This document shows, piece by piece, positions 42,655 through 51,963 of a stretch of DNA of 64,000 nt. Below the pieces are notes generated by a model. That model saw only the letters and a list, made by a program, of their open reading frames with translations. It ran no database searches and was not told the DNA's origin. Made by a program: the position numbers and the translations under genes. The DNA is from Eubacteriaceae bacterium (GTDB taxonomy: Bacteria; Bacillota; Clostridia; Eubacteriales; Alkalibacteraceae): contig JAAXUP010000003.1 in assembly GCA_013335935.1 (NCBI GenBank), positions 1 to 64,000 on the forward strand, read 5' to 3'. Position 1 is the first letter of the stretch, and the number at the start of each line of letters is the position of its first letter.

Positions 42655-43275
42655 TCATTCTGCGATGTCGCTGCAGATATTTTTGCAGATCTCTGCAAGT
42701 TTCTCGCCTTTTTCTGTTTCATATACTTTGTATATCAGGGACATTTCACTCAGTTTTGCATCAAACCAGGGCGGTACGTGGGAGCAGATCACGTTGATTT
42801 TAAAGAATCTCCCATTTTTTAAGAAAGGCAGCAGCAGAGATTTTGATGTGGCATTTTTATCTTTCCTCATTCCTTCTGTTAAATTGATTTCATAGCAGCC
42901 TTCCCCAAGATCTCGAAAGATTTCCGATTTCCCCCTTTTCAGCTCCTTCTCCTGGTTATCCGTAAGAGAAAAAGAATCCAGTGCTTCCTTTGGAGTTCCA
43001 GCCATCTCCCAGATGTCAAATCCTGCAGTCTCAAACACGGTGTAAAAAATTCCTGATATTTTCCTTGCGATCAATACCCTGCAGTCTTTTGCCAGATCTG
43101 CAATACTTTTGATTTCATATCTCATATCTTCTATACTGTTAATTTTTTCAAGGGAGTAAGGGATATGTTGATTCAATTGCCATTTCCCCTGGTCCATTTC
43201 ATAGATATTGATTTTGTTACCTTCAATAAAGCTTTCCAGTCTGTCTTCACTGCTTAGACATAATGCTACTTTCAT
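42655..43275 (-). CDS. AnfO-like protein (Fe-only nitrogenase accessory family)
   Basis: The ATG at 43275 has AAAGGGTGATG upstream and gives 206 residues. The start MKVALCLSSEDRLESF, the middle CRVLIARKISGIFYTVFE and the AGFDIWEM segment resemble the AnfO family, first found in Fe-only nitrogenase operons and later in non-fixers. The C-terminal part has a PPWFD motif. No nitrogenase gene lies in the window, so another redox-related role is possible. The family call is from memory of the pattern and is moderate. Confidence 0.55.
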   Translation of the reverse strand: MKVALCLSSEDRLESFIEGNKINIYEMDQGKWQLNQHIPYSLEKINSIEDMRYEIKSIADLAKDCRVLIARKISGIFYTVFETAGFDIWEMAGTPKEALDSFSLTDNQEKELKRGKSEIFRDLGEGCYEINLTEGMRKDKNATSKSLLLPFLKNGRFFKINVICSHVPPWFDAKLSEMSLIYKVYETEKGEKLAEICKNICSDIAE

Positions 43276-43314
43276 ATTCATCACCCTTTGCGAAAATTTT
43301 ATAATGAATAACAC

Positions 43315-43392
43315 GAGAACAGCGTCTCTGACGCATTATTCTCGTACGCAGGAAAATTTGGTCATCAGCCAGCTATGACGAATTTTCCTGCA
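43315..43392 (+). repeat. Two-hairpin repeat, divergent complete copy
   Basis: The first hairpin is CGAGAACAGCGTC, loop TCT, GACGCATTATTCTCG. The second has arms GCAGGAAAATT and AATTTTCCTGC around TGGTCATCAGCCAGCTATGACG. Paired positions differ from the 19092 copy on both arms, so pairing is kept while sequence changes. It lies upstream of the AnfO-like gene. Confidence 0.85.
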
Positions 43393-43394
43393 TT

Positions 43395-43425
43395 AAAAAG
43401 GATGCATTGATTTATCAATGCATCC
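43395..43425 (-). terminator. Terminator of O-acetylation genes
   Basis: On the minus strand GGATGCATTGA, loop TAAA, TCAATGCATCC and a T5 run form an intrinsic terminator 78 bases after the AlgX-like gene. It closes the transcription of the exopolysaccharide locus. Confidence 0.8.
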
Positions 43426-43502
43426 TCGCAATTTCTGAACTTATTTTGCTTATTGTATCACTTGTTCTTCCAATTTACAATTATTTTCAGATCGGTTTTC
43501 AT

Positions 43503-44630
43503 TTACTTCGCGATCTCGAAAGATGATAAATTTCCAGAATACCTTTCCACGAATTCCAATACAATGATATCCGGTTTATACAAATCAAGCATTTCAGGAT
43601 AGTACTCCTTGGTATGGATGATATTGACTTCAGAAAAATCATGGAACAGATGTGGCTTCATTGCTGTGGAAAAGGAATCTCCAATAAATAAAACGGACTC
43701 CTGATGAGGCGCTTTTTCATTACTATAGTTTTTAACTGTCCAGTTATCAAGATCATGAATGCTGTCCTCTACGATATATTCAGCATCATCATTGAAATAC
43801 CACTTCATGCCAACCATATTTGCCAGGCCATTATCCCCATTTTCATGTTCCTTTAGTTGGAATTTTAAGATTTTTTGTTTTTCCAAATAGCTCCTCTTTC
43901 CGTACAACACTTCCAGCAGCTGCTGTTCACCGACATATGAACCCAGCTGGTTCCAATGGGAATCATATTTATAATATGTCTGGTATCCTTCCGATACTTG
44001 AATCAATTCAGCCTTAGGATCTACAATGTCAATATTCGTATTATTATTCAGGTATTCGATCAGCACGTCGGTGCGGCTTTTATCATTGATTATTTCGATA
44101 TTTTCCGGCATATACATTTTATAGACCTGCTCCTTGTTGGGAGGGACCATCAAAACGAACCGTATTCCCCTGGATTCCATGATTTTTTTAATATCCGCCA
44201 GACAATCTTTGGTATTCTCCAACTGTTTAAGGGTCATATGATCAGTCCCCTGGTAGTCGGCTATAGGATTTCCATCAAATTCCGATTTATAAAACAGCCA
44301 ATTTTGTTTTCCCAGCAGTACCTGCTTAGAAACAAATTCACCGGTAATAAAAAATCGTAGTGAACTGTCAATTCCCGATATTTTATCAACATAAAGGATT
44401 TTGTCGTTGTAAAGGGAATCAAATTTGTTGATCATTCCTTTTATGCGATCTCCAGGTTTTGCGTCCGCTGACAGTTCCTTTTTATATTCAATAGCTATAT
44501 TGGATAAATTTGTTCTAAGAGTGCTGGAAAACTTGGCTGTGGATCCCGCCGCAAGTAAGAAAAGCGCCATGATAAAAATAATTGCAATGACTTTTTCTCT
44601 TGAAGAATTCCTGCTCTTTTCTTTTTTCAT
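43503..44630 (-). CDS. AlgX/AlgJ-like (DHHW-type) exopolysaccharide O-acetylation protein
   Basis: The 375-residue protein has one N-terminal membrane anchor (VIAIIFIMALFLLAAGS) and an extracellular SGNH-like domain. Motifs are LLGKQNWLFYKSEFDG, the catalytic-like YYKYDSHWNQLGSY (Asp-x-His) and LFIGDSFSTAMKPHL with the nucleophile-type serine. Partners of MBOAT acyltransferases with this fold acetylate polymers outside the membrane. It is 17 bases after the MBOAT gene, its expected partner. Confidence 0.85.
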   Translation of the reverse strand: MKKEKSRNSSREKVIAIIFIMALFLLAAGSTAKFSSTLRTNLSNIAIEYKKELSADAKPGDRIKGMINKFDSLYNDKILYVDKISGIDSSLRFFITGEFVSKQVLLGKQNWLFYKSEFDGNPIADYQGTDHMTLKQLENTKDCLADIKKIMESRGIRFVLMVPPNKEQVYKMYMPENIEIINDKSRTDVLIEYLNNNTNIDIVDPKAELIQVSEGYQTYYKYDSHWNQLGSYVGEQQLLEVLYGKRSYLEKQKILKFQLKEHENGDNGLANMVGMKWYFNDDAEYIVEDSIHDLDNWTVKNYSNEKAPHQESVLFIGDSFSTAMKPHLFHDFSEVNIIHTKEYYPEMLDLYKPDIIVLEFVERYSGNLSSFEIAK

Positions 44631-44647
44631 GACCTTAACCCCTCGTT

Positions 44648-46045
44648 TCAGAAATTAAAATAGATAAATGGGTTGTATGTGTTGTTTACGATGGCTGATA
44701 TGGAAAGCACCAGGGTCAACAAGACCATGACCGCAAATGCGATATCCCACACTAAGGTCCCTTTGAACTTTTCATCGATCCATTTGGCCACAGGCATGGA
44801 GAAAATGAAGCCTGCAATATAGAAAACTGAGTAATGCACCAGGTATTGGATTGCCATACCGTCCACCAGTGATGTTGCATTGATCCCAAACATCCCTGCC
44901 ATGTACGTCAATGCCAACTCAATAGAGTCAGACCTGAAAATCACCCAGCCCAGCAAAACAAAGAACAGAGTATAAACATGGCCAAACCATCCTAATTTCT
45001 TGCTAAAACCCGTAAGCTTCTCAATGGATAAAAGTACAAAATATAAAAGCCCCCATACGACGAAGGTCCAGTTTGCACCATGCCATATACCTGTCAATAG
45101 CCATACCACAAATAGGTTGAACACAAGTCTGAATTTGCTTTCTACCCTGCTTCCACCCAACGGGAAATATAAATAATCCCGGAACCAGGTGCTTAAGGAA
45201 ATATGCCACCTTCTCCAAAATTCGCTGATGGATTTTGCGATATAAGGAAAATTAAAGTTTTCCAGAAAGTGAAATCCAAACATTTTCCCAAGACCTATGG
45301 CCATGTCCGAATACCCTGAAAAATCGAAATATATTTGGAAGGCATAAGCAAGAATCCCAAGCCAGGACATTAAAACTGACAGATGTCCTACTTCAGCAAA
45401 GGTTCTGTCAGCGACAACGCCAAGATTATTCGCCAGTAGTACCTTTTTGGAAAGACCCATGATAAATCTTGTGGAACCCAGATAAAAATCTTCAATTTTT
45501 TCCTTTCTATTCCTGATTTCATTTGCTATTGTTTCATATCGTACAATGGGACCTGCAATCAGCTGCGGGAAAAAAGACACATAGAGACCTACATTAAAGG
45601 GTGTCCTCTGAGCTTCCCCTTTATTCCTGTAGACATCGAAAACATATGATAATGCCTGGAAGGTAAAAAAGGAAATGCCTATTGGCAATGCAATTTTTAT
45701 TACTTTTAAGTCCTGGAAAAGGTAAAATTTAATATTTTCCATGGCGAAGGTCAGGTATTTAAAAATGAATAATATCCCCATGTTATAGACAACAGCAACG
45801 ATCATGGCGATTCTGGATCTTGATGTATTTCTGTATTTATCTGCCAGCAAACCAAGGTACCAATTGACAACAATGGAAAGCAGCATAACAAGAACAAAAA
45901 CAGGCTCTCCCCAGGCATAGAAACCTATGCTGAGAATAAGCAAAACCGTGTTCCTGAAAATTCTGCTTTTAAATATGGGATTGTAGTATATGATAAGCAC
46001 CAACGGCAAGAATAAGAATAAAAATATCGCACTTGAAAATAACAT
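44648..46045 (-). CDS. MBOAT-family O-acyltransferase (AlgI/DltB-like)
   Basis: The start MLFSSAIFLFLFLPLVL at 46045 is the family's usual beginning; an in-frame ATG six codons upstream is possible. The 465-residue protein has about ten helices. Motifs are SISEFWRRWHISLSTWF and LTGIWHGANWTF, with the catalytic histidine in WHGAN. It passes acetyl groups across the membrane to the AlgX-like protein encoded at 43503-44630, so the polymer made by this locus is likely O-acetylated. Confidence 0.93.
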   Translation of the reverse strand: MLFSSAIFLFLFLPLVLIIYYNPIFKSRIFRNTVLLILSIGFYAWGEPVFVLVMLLSIVVNWYLGLLADKYRNTSRSRIAMIVAVVYNMGILFIFKYLTFAMENIKFYLFQDLKVIKIALPIGISFFTFQALSYVFDVYRNKGEAQRTPFNVGLYVSFFPQLIAGPIVRYETIANEIRNRKEKIEDFYLGSTRFIMGLSKKVLLANNLGVVADRTFAEVGHLSVLMSWLGILAYAFQIYFDFSGYSDMAIGLGKMFGFHFLENFNFPYIAKSISEFWRRWHISLSTWFRDYLYFPLGGSRVESKFRLVFNLFVVWLLTGIWHGANWTFVVWGLLYFVLLSIEKLTGFSKKLGWFGHVYTLFFVLLGWVIFRSDSIELALTYMAGMFGINATSLVDGMAIQYLVHYSVFYIAGFIFSMPVAKWIDEKFKGTLVWDIAFAVMVLLTLVLSISAIVNNTYNPFIYFNF

Positions 46046-46126
46046 TCTGATCACGCTCTTCATTATTAGTATTTTTCTCTTTAATTATGCACAAAATTGG
46101 AATATAATAATATAGATCGTTCACAA

Positions 46127-46202
46127 GCTACCCTGGCTCAGCAGGTAGAGCAGCTCACTCGTAATGAGCAGATCACCGGTTCGAATCCGGTGGGTAGCTC
46201 CA
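46127..46202 (+). tRNA. tRNA-Thr (anticodon CGT)
   Basis: The acceptor stem GCTACCC pairs with GGGTAGC, followed by T and an encoded CCA. The anticodon loop CTCGTAA, closed by GCTCA/TGAGC, gives CGT. The T-arm has GGTTCGAATCC. The gene is on the plus strand inside a minus-strand polysaccharide locus, in the only gap between the MBOAT and polymerase genes. Confidence 0.95.
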
Positions 46203-46204
46203 TT

Positions 46205-47593
46205 TTAATAATAACGCGTCGGAGATGCTGTTCTCAATTTCAACTCTTGATTTGAGGATAAAGTTAGCATTGAAAGGGGCAGCAAAATATACAGCACATC
46301 AGTCGCTGAAAATGAAAGGGCGAAGCCGGTTATTAAAATTACCATCAGGTAGAGAGATGCGCTTCCTTTGAATAGAATTGCCGGCTTCATCAATATTTCT
46401 CTCAGAAAAACAATGATGGTCATCATGCAAATGATCCCTAATTCTCCTAGGAGCTCAATATAGATATTATGCGCCGCCATCAGTTTTCCAAAATGCAGAT
46501 TCAGGATATTTGCCCCATTTGCAAATCCTGTTCCAATAAATATCATTTCAGGGTTTTTGGCAAACATGGCGATATAGCTGGTCCATATTTCTCCTCTCCC
46601 CGTCAGAAGACTATTGTACTGATTTCTTGCTTCGATAAGCGGAATGACAATATTCATGATTGCTGAATATAGCGCCAAAAGACAGACCGAAAAAATAACG
46701 ATCATCCAAAAGTATACTCTGATGGATGTTTTATTTTTATATATTTTTATGAAATAGTAGATAAAAAATGTTGCTATCACGAATAAAAATGTCAGTGCAT
46801 AACTTTTTGACAGGCTTCTAAAACCATTGAAAATCAAATAAGCTGCGATACCTGCATCAATTATCAAATTTTTCTTTTCTTTTTCATTCAGAATCAAAAA
46901 CATCATAAAAGCGATTGCGATCAAAACAAGCTGACTATAATAATTGGGATCTCCATTCAGACCAGCAAATCTGTTGATCTGATTGAGGATATCAGATACC
47001 TCATAGTTTGTGATGGAAGGAATGCCTGGCCATAGATCGGTGACAAGAATACTTAGTGCCATTGAGCACGAGAACATTAATATGCTGTTTTTAAAATATT
47101 TCAGCTTGTTGTCCGGTTCGATATCCATAAAATTAACGATACAGGTTTTTACAAATAAAACATTGAACAGGAAGGAAACTATACTGACTAATCCTGCATG
47201 GTAGATGATGGCAGAAATTATCTGGAGTGCACATATGGCAAAGAAAAGGATCAGATCCATCAGTTTAAGTGTTTTCTTCTTGTAAAAATAGGTATTTGTC
47301 ATGTAAATGACATACAAAAAAATCAAACTTGAAGGCAGATTTGACGTTAGTTTAAAAATTGCTGCAAAAGGCAGGGTGAAGATAATATAATAGTATTGCT
47401 TCTCCAGACTTTGAATGCTGAATAAAAACAGGTAGAGGCCCGTAAAAATTATTCCTGCCGTATAGGATATAAGATTGAAGGCAAAGGAATAACCCAGCCA
47501 TAGGATGCTCAATCTTAAAATGACTTTAAGCTCAAACTCCTGATAACTGGTCTTCTCTTTTAACGCCGACTCATTCCACGCATAACCATTCAT
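46205..47593 (-). CDS. O-antigen ligase/polymerase-like membrane protein
   Basis: The 462-residue protein has about 11-12 helices and a large outer loop holding RNQYNSLLTGRGEIWTSY and FGKLMAAHNIYIELLGELG. These match the Wzy_C/RfaL family. It would polymerise repeat units or ligate the polymer. The last ten codons (LRTASPTRYY) are encoded by the first hairpin of the dispersed repeat, which overlaps the 3' end. The stop codon follows within the repeat, 3 bases from tRNA-Thr. Confidence 0.85.
   Translation of the reverse strand: MNGYAWNESALKEKTSYQEFELKVILRLSILWLGYSFAFNLISYTAGIIFTGLYLFLFSIQSLEKQYYYIIFTLPFAAIFKLTSNLPSSLIFLYVIYMTNTYFYKKKTLKLMDLILFFAICALQIISAIIYHAGLVSIVSFLFNVLFVKTCIVNFMDIEPDNKLKYFKNSILMFSCSMALSILVTDLWPGIPSITNYEVSDILNQINRFAGLNGDPNYYSQLVLIAIAFMMFLILNEKEKKNLIIDAGIAAYLIFNGFRSLSKSYALTFLFVIATFFIYYFIKIYKNKTSIRVYFWMIVIFSVCLLALYSAIMNIVIPLIEARNQYNSLLTGRGEIWTSYIAMFAKNPEMIFIGTGFANGANILNLHFGKLMAAHNIYIELLGELGIICMMTIIVFLREILMKPAILFKGSASLYLMVILITGFALSFSATDVLYILLPLSMLTLSSNQELKLRTASPTRYY
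46207..46235 (-). repeat. Two-hairpin repeat, partial, forming the 3' end of the ligase gene
   Basis: On the minus strand GAGAACAGCATC, loop TCC and GACGCGTTATTATT match the first hairpin of the dispersed repeat. The second hairpin is missing; tRNA-Thr lies in its place. The repeat is translated as the C-terminus of the upstream gene. Confidence 0.6.
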
Positions 47594-47610
47594 CTTCTCT
47601 CACCTTCAAA

Positions 47611-48825
47611 TCAAACTCTCCTTTGGATTTTCTGCCAGGCGTCCTCCAATATTGATACAGAACGCTCAACTGTAAAATGCTCTTTTATGTACTTTCTTCC
47701 ATTCATTCCCTTGACCGAACGACCCGGCTCTGCCGCCAGACTCCTGATCCTATTGATAAATGCTTCCTCATCTCCCGACCAAACCCACTCTCCGCATTTG
47801 GCCGCTTCAATCAGATCTTTGATGTCAGAAACCCTGTCTGTCGCTGCCAGGACAGGCTTTCCGTACTCCATGTAGGATAAGATCCGGGAGGGAAAGTTCG
47901 GGATCGAAAACCTGGGATCCAGGACAATCAGCCCTACATCGCTTTCCCGGGTGATCTGTTCATAGTCCGCTCTTGGCAAATTCTCCAGGACCATGGCATT
48001 AGGGATATGGTTTTCTCTGATGGTATTTTCCAGTTTGAACCGGTCAGTACCCCGGCCAATAAAAAGAAAAAAGCAGCCAGGTTCACTCTTTAAAGCTTTG
48101 ACAGCCCTGCATAACAGTTCCATGTATTGGGGTCTTCCCATATTCCCCCCAAATAAGAAAACACAGGAGTTATCCGGGATGCCAAACTCCCTCCTAATAG
48201 ATCTGTCCACAGATTCAACTATATCTGACAGCTTCTTGGTATTGGGAAACAACTCAATTTTATTTGGATCCAGCCAAATATTTTCATTTATCAAATATTG
48301 CCGGTTTGCCTGAGACATGCATCCAATGCAGTCGGCGGCTTTATAGAGCTTTTTCTCTTGTGCTTTAAAAAAATGGAACAACACGCCCCTCGGCTTCAGG
48401 ATTCCTAAATCTGCTGCATTTTGCGGAAATATGTCCTTAAGCATCAGATAGGACATGCAATTGAACTGCTTTTTGGACCAGGTTACGATACCAGAATTGG
48501 TTACTGGAGGAGATTCAAAAAGGACAAGGTCAAACTTTCTGTTACCAAGATACTTCCTGATACCTGTGCGCATAAGTATTGGTATTTTAAGCGTCGTCAA
48601 TCCTTTTTCTATGTACCCCACATCATAGTAATTACCGGTTACGATTCTTAGTACCTCAAATCCCCGCTCATTCTTCATTTCAGTATGCTTTTTATTTCTG
48701 GGCTGTTCAGAAACGGCCACCGTGATTTCATGTCCAGCTTTGTGCAGAGCTTCAGCGAGGTCGGTATAGATGGTTGCTCCCTTTGAGGGTTCAGGAAATG
48801 AAGTAGCAATATACAGGATCTTCAC
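47611..48825 (-). CDS. Glycosyltransferase family 4 (WbuB-like)
   Basis: The GTG at 48825 follows GGAGAAGGGG and gives 404 residues. The start KILYIATSFPEPSKGATIY and the C-domain with LFGGNMGRPQYMELL and YMEYGKPVLAATDRVSDI fit GT4 enzymes like WbuB, which transfer amino-sugars such as N-acetylfucosamine to a lipid-linked unit. The sugar added here is unknown. It lies in the locus beside the ligase gene. Confidence 0.88.
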   Translation of the reverse strand: MKILYIATSFPEPSKGATIYTDLAEALHKAGHEITVAVSEQPRNKKHTEMKNERGFEVLRIVTGNYYDVGYIEKGLTTLKIPILMRTGIRKYLGNRKFDLVLFESPPVTNSGIVTWSKKQFNCMSYLMLKDIFPQNAADLGILKPRGVLFHFFKAQEKKLYKAADCIGCMSQANRQYLINENIWLDPNKIELFPNTKKLSDIVESVDRSIRREFGIPDNSCVFLFGGNMGRPQYMELLCRAVKALKSEPGCFFLFIGRGTDRFKLENTIRENHIPNAMVLENLPRADYEQITRESDVGLIVLDPRFSIPNFPSRILSYMEYGKPVLAATDRVSDIKDLIEAAKCGEWVWSGDEEAFINRIRSLAAEPGRSVKGMNGRKYIKEHFTVERSVSILEDAWQKIQRRV

Positions 48826-48839
48826 GATTCCCCTTCTCC

Positions 48840-49556
48840 TTATCTGTTCCAGCAATGAAACGTGTATTCGCATTTTGTAAGTTTAAACCCATTTCGGAAA
48901 TATAGGTTGATGGCCTGGATATTATCTGCCTGGGTTACCACTCGGATGGAATGGACCCCATGATCTGCTGCCTTTCTCTTCAATGCACTTATCATCTTTC
49001 CGGCGATACCCATATTGCGATATTCTTCATCAACTGCGATAAGCTCGATGTCCATCGTTTCTTTATCTATGAAGGAGAACAGAATGAATCCGGTCTTTTC
49101 CTCCGTCACAACAAAATACTTGTCATCTCTGGAAAATGCGTTTTTGATCCAATTGCCATAAAGATCATCTGCTTTGGATTTTTCAATGGACGGATCTTTA
49201 TAAAATCGGCCTCGTAAAAACGAGTTCCGCGCCATGGTCTTGATCTTTTCGTCCTCTGGGTAACGATTTCCGATTTCGATCCCTATACTTTGCCCTTGAT
49301 CCTGAAATGTCACTTCATAGAAAAAAATCATAGGCACATCTACAAGACAGCACCCTTTCAGTGAGCAGATCTTGATATTATTTTCAGTGGCGGAGGCATT
49401 ATTATCAATGGTTACAAATTCGAAATTCCTGACCTTTTTCTTTAAACCTGAAAACTCCCCTGTGCTCAAATTCTTTTCAATATGCACACGTGCGCATTTC
49501 ATTTTGAAAAATTCGCTGTCCCATTTTTGTTCCAGGAATTCATATGCTCTGTCCAT
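48840..49556 (-). CDS. GNAT N-acetyltransferase (WecD-like)
   Basis: The start at 49556 follows AAGGTG by 7 bases; the ATG two codons earlier is too close. The 238-residue protein has an N-terminal unrecognised domain and a C-terminal GNAT fold. The acetyl-CoA motif is LIAVDEEYRNMGIAGKMIS and the QADNIQAINLYFRNGF segment follows. Size and order resemble WecD-type dTDP-aminosugar acetyltransferases. With the DegT gene at 51964 it may N-acetylate an amino-sugar. Confidence 0.8.
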   Translation of the reverse strand: MDRAYEFLEQKWDSEFFKMKCARVHIEKNLSTGEFSGLKKKVRNFEFVTIDNNASATENNIKICSLKGCCLVDVPMIFFYEVTFQDQGQSIGIEIGNRYPEDEKIKTMARNSFLRGRFYKDPSIEKSKADDLYGNWIKNAFSRDDKYFVVTEEKTGFILFSFIDKETMDIELIAVDEEYRNMGIAGKMISALKRKAADHGVHSIRVVTQADNIQAINLYFRNGFKLTKCEYTFHCWNR

Positions 49557-49605
49557 GATCATGCACCTTTCCAAAAATTTTACGTGTCAGGTTGATTGTT
49601 CCCAG

Positions 49606-50262
49606 TTAACGAATGATCCTTCTGATGGTTTTAAATGCCTCTGCAGAATCGAGGCAACACTCATTCCCCATGTAATGAGCCAGGTTCGTTAAGGATTGTA
49701 CCGACCTGGGATGTGGATATTCACGCACTTCGCTGGTATAGCACATAAAAGCCTCTTTTTTGAGTTCAAGATAATTTTCAATATTCACCCAGGTATCCGC
49801 CACAAAAGTCATGGGATACGCCCATTCCGTATTACCAACGGTATAGAAAGCATAAATTTCTTCGATGAAATGTTCCACCGGCCTTACCGCGATCTGGGCA
49901 GCTTCTGAAACGATTTTATGATCCCTGTTGATATCATCCCCATACTGGCAAAATATGATTTCAGGTTTGAACTCTCTTACAATTTTTTCAATGGGTGTAA
50001 TGATATCCACCAGGCTTATGGTATCCAGGCGCTGGTCCGGCATCTGAAAGGTATGCACTTTTTCAACGCCTAATACCTTTCTTGCCTTTTCTATAGCCAG
50101 CAGCTGGTTTACGTTCTTTCCCTTGAATCGGATGGATTCTCCCTCACAGACAATGATCGACTGCACCCGATTTCCTTCTGCCGCATGACGGGCTACCGTA
50201 CCGCCGCACCCCAAAAGCTCATCATCAGGATGAGCTGCAATAACCAGAACTTTCTTATCCAT
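49606..50262 (-). CDS. PIG-L/LmbE-family deacetylase
   Basis: The ATG at 50262 has a TTGGAGGGTAAG site and gives 218 residues. The zinc motif is IAAHPDDELLGCGGTVA, with NRDHKIVSEAA later. Family members remove N-acetyl groups from GlcNAc-type sugars. In this locus it probably trims a sugar precursor or lipid-linked unit. Confidence 0.9.
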   Translation of the reverse strand: MDKKVLVIAAHPDDELLGCGGTVARHAAEGNRVQSIIVCEGESIRFKGKNVNQLLAIEKARKVLGVEKVHTFQMPDQRLDTISLVDIITPIEKIVREFKPEIIFCQYGDDINRDHKIVSEAAQIAVRPVEHFIEEIYAFYTVGNTEWAYPMTFVADTWVNIENYLELKKEAFMCYTSEVREYPHPRSVQSLTNLAHYMGNECCLDSAEAFKTIRRIIR

Positions 50263-50305
50263 ATTCTTACCCTCCAACTGAAAAGCTGCTCGCTCTAATC
50301 CCCTA

Positions 50306-50929
50306 TTATTTTCCGCTTTTGATCTTGTCATTATAGTTTTCTGCAATATAAATGTTTTTTCTGAGCAGTACGGTGGCTATGGTCTTAAAGAATATCCTGA
50401 CATCCAGCCAAAATGAAATATTGTTGACATAATAGCAGTCATACTTTTTCTTTTCTTCCCAACTGATGGAATTTCGGTAATACGCCATGGTATATCCCGT
50501 GATCCCCGGCTTTACATCTAATTTTCTGAGTTCCTTCTTTGTGTACAGTGCCAGGTGATCTGGCAAGTCAGCCCTTGGACCCACAATGCTCATCTCTCCT
50601 TTGATCACATTGATGACCTGGGGTAGTTCGTCCAGGCTCGTCTTTCTGATCATTCTCCCTATCCTGGTCAGTCTCGGATCGTTCTCTCCATTATAGGTAG
50701 AACCATCCACATTTCTGATGTCCTGGGAGGTTTCTTTCATGGACCGAAGCTTAAGCATCTTGAATATCCTTCCGTATTGTCCAAGTCTGGGTCCTGCATA
50801 AAATACATTACCCTGGTCTTCCAGTTTAATGAATATAGCAAGGATAAAAATAACCGGCAATACAATAGGAAGCAGCAAGAAAGCAAGGATCAAATCAATA
50901 ATTCTTTTAACGTATTTTATATAGATCAT
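50306..50929 (-). CDS. PglC-type initiating sugar-phosphate transferase
   Basis: The 207-residue monotopic enzyme has an N-terminal re-entrant helix and the motifs GPRLGQYGRIFKMLKLRSM and RIGRMIRKTSLDELPQVINV, plus VGPRAD. The DE pair in DELPQ is catalytic. It moves a sugar-phosphate to undecaprenyl phosphate, the first membrane step. The small size fits the PglC type, whose substrate is often diNAcBac, in line with the DegT and GNAT genes. Confidence 0.93.
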   Translation of the reverse strand: MIYIKYVKRIIDLILAFLLLPIVLPVIFILAIFIKLEDQGNVFYAGPRLGQYGRIFKMLKLRSMKETSQDIRNVDGSTYNGENDPRLTRIGRMIRKTSLDELPQVINVIKGEMSIVGPRADLPDHLALYTKKELRKLDVKPGITGYTMAYYRNSISWEEKKKYDCYYVNNISFWLDVRIFFKTIATVLLRKNIYIAENYNDKIKSGK

Positions 50930-50949
50930 TGAAGATTTGCCTCCCCTCG

Positions 50950-51930
50950 CTAAAGCTGCGTTGCTCTTTCAGCGCTTGTTCTTATTGTCTTCAGCAGTTT
51001 CCCCTTAAAACCGCCTTCCACAAGGTTGTATCCCTTTAAAACCTCTCCGTTTTCAGCTTCCAGCTCAGTTAAAATAAGAACACCACTGCCGCAGGCTACA
51101 GATATCCCGCAGACTTCCGGCTCAGTACCTTTGACCGTACCGATAACCGTCCCCGGAAGTTCCAGGGAAGCCAGACCTTCCGGAAGGGCTGCCCTCACGA
51201 TTTTTAACTGATGACCATCAAGGTAAGAGAATGCGCAGGGATAAGGCTTCGTCAGTGCCCGTACAAAGTTGTATAGTTCTTCTGCAGACTTCGACCAGTC
51301 AATCAACCCATCACTGGGTTTTCTATGGGGAAGGAGTTCTTCCTCCGTGGGAGTTTGGGCTTTCCCAGGCATTACGCCTGCCTTCAGGGATCCAAACAGT
51401 TCTCTTAATTGGATATATAAAAATATGGAAACCTTTCCGTAAACACTCTCACAGGTATCGTAGAATTCAATTGGGAAAGGAATTTGACTGATGATCTTTC
51501 CATCATCCACACCAGCGTTCAGCCACATTAGCGTGATTCCTGTCCTGTTTTCACCTTTGATGATCGTCCAATTTACTGGAGCGCTTCCTTTGTTGTGGGG
51601 AAGCAGGGACGAATGACCTCCCACAACACCGATTTTTGCACTGTTTAGTAATCGGTCATTCACGATTTGACTCCACCCCATGACGATGACCACATCCGGA
51701 TCGTAGCTTTTCATAAGATCAAAGGTATCATCATCATTGATATGACGGATATAGTGTATGGGGATTGCATTGTTTTTGCAGATCTCCAGGTACTGCCTGG
51801 TGCCAGCACTTCTTTTTATGTACTCTTCATCCTTCAAAGTGAAGAATGCAGATATTTTTATTCCATCTTCAACTAATTTTTTGAAAGGATATAAGCCCAC
51901 TTCATGAAAACCCACCCAGCAAATGTTCAT
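50950..51930 (-). CDS. Formyltransferase (methionyl-tRNA/sugar N-formyltransferase fold)
   Basis: The ATG at 51930 lies 9 bases after AGGAG and gives 326 residues. The formyltransferase core holds IGVVGGHSSLLPHNKGSAP and WLNAGVDDGKI, with the expected catalytic His and Asp. The C-terminal part with SDGLIDWSKSAEEL is like Fmt. Because the gene lies between the initiating transferase and the DegT aminotransferase, a sugar N-formyltransferase acting on an amino-sugar nucleotide is likelier than a second Fmt. Confidence 0.85.
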   Translation of the reverse strand: MNICWVGFHEVGLYPFKKLVEDGIKISAFFTLKDEEYIKRSAGTRQYLEICKNNAIPIHYIRHINDDDTFDLMKSYDPDVVIVMGWSQIVNDRLLNSAKIGVVGGHSSLLPHNKGSAPVNWTIIKGENRTGITLMWLNAGVDDGKIISQIPFPIEFYDTCESVYGKVSIFLYIQLRELFGSLKAGVMPGKAQTPTEEELLPHRKPSDGLIDWSKSAEELYNFVRALTKPYPCAFSYLDGHQLKIVRAALPEGLASLELPGTVIGTVKGTEPEVCGISVACGSGVLILTELEAENGEVLKGYNLVEGGFKGKLLKTIRTSAERATQL

Positions 51931-51963
51931 TTGACTCAACTCCTATTTCAACAAATATGTATT

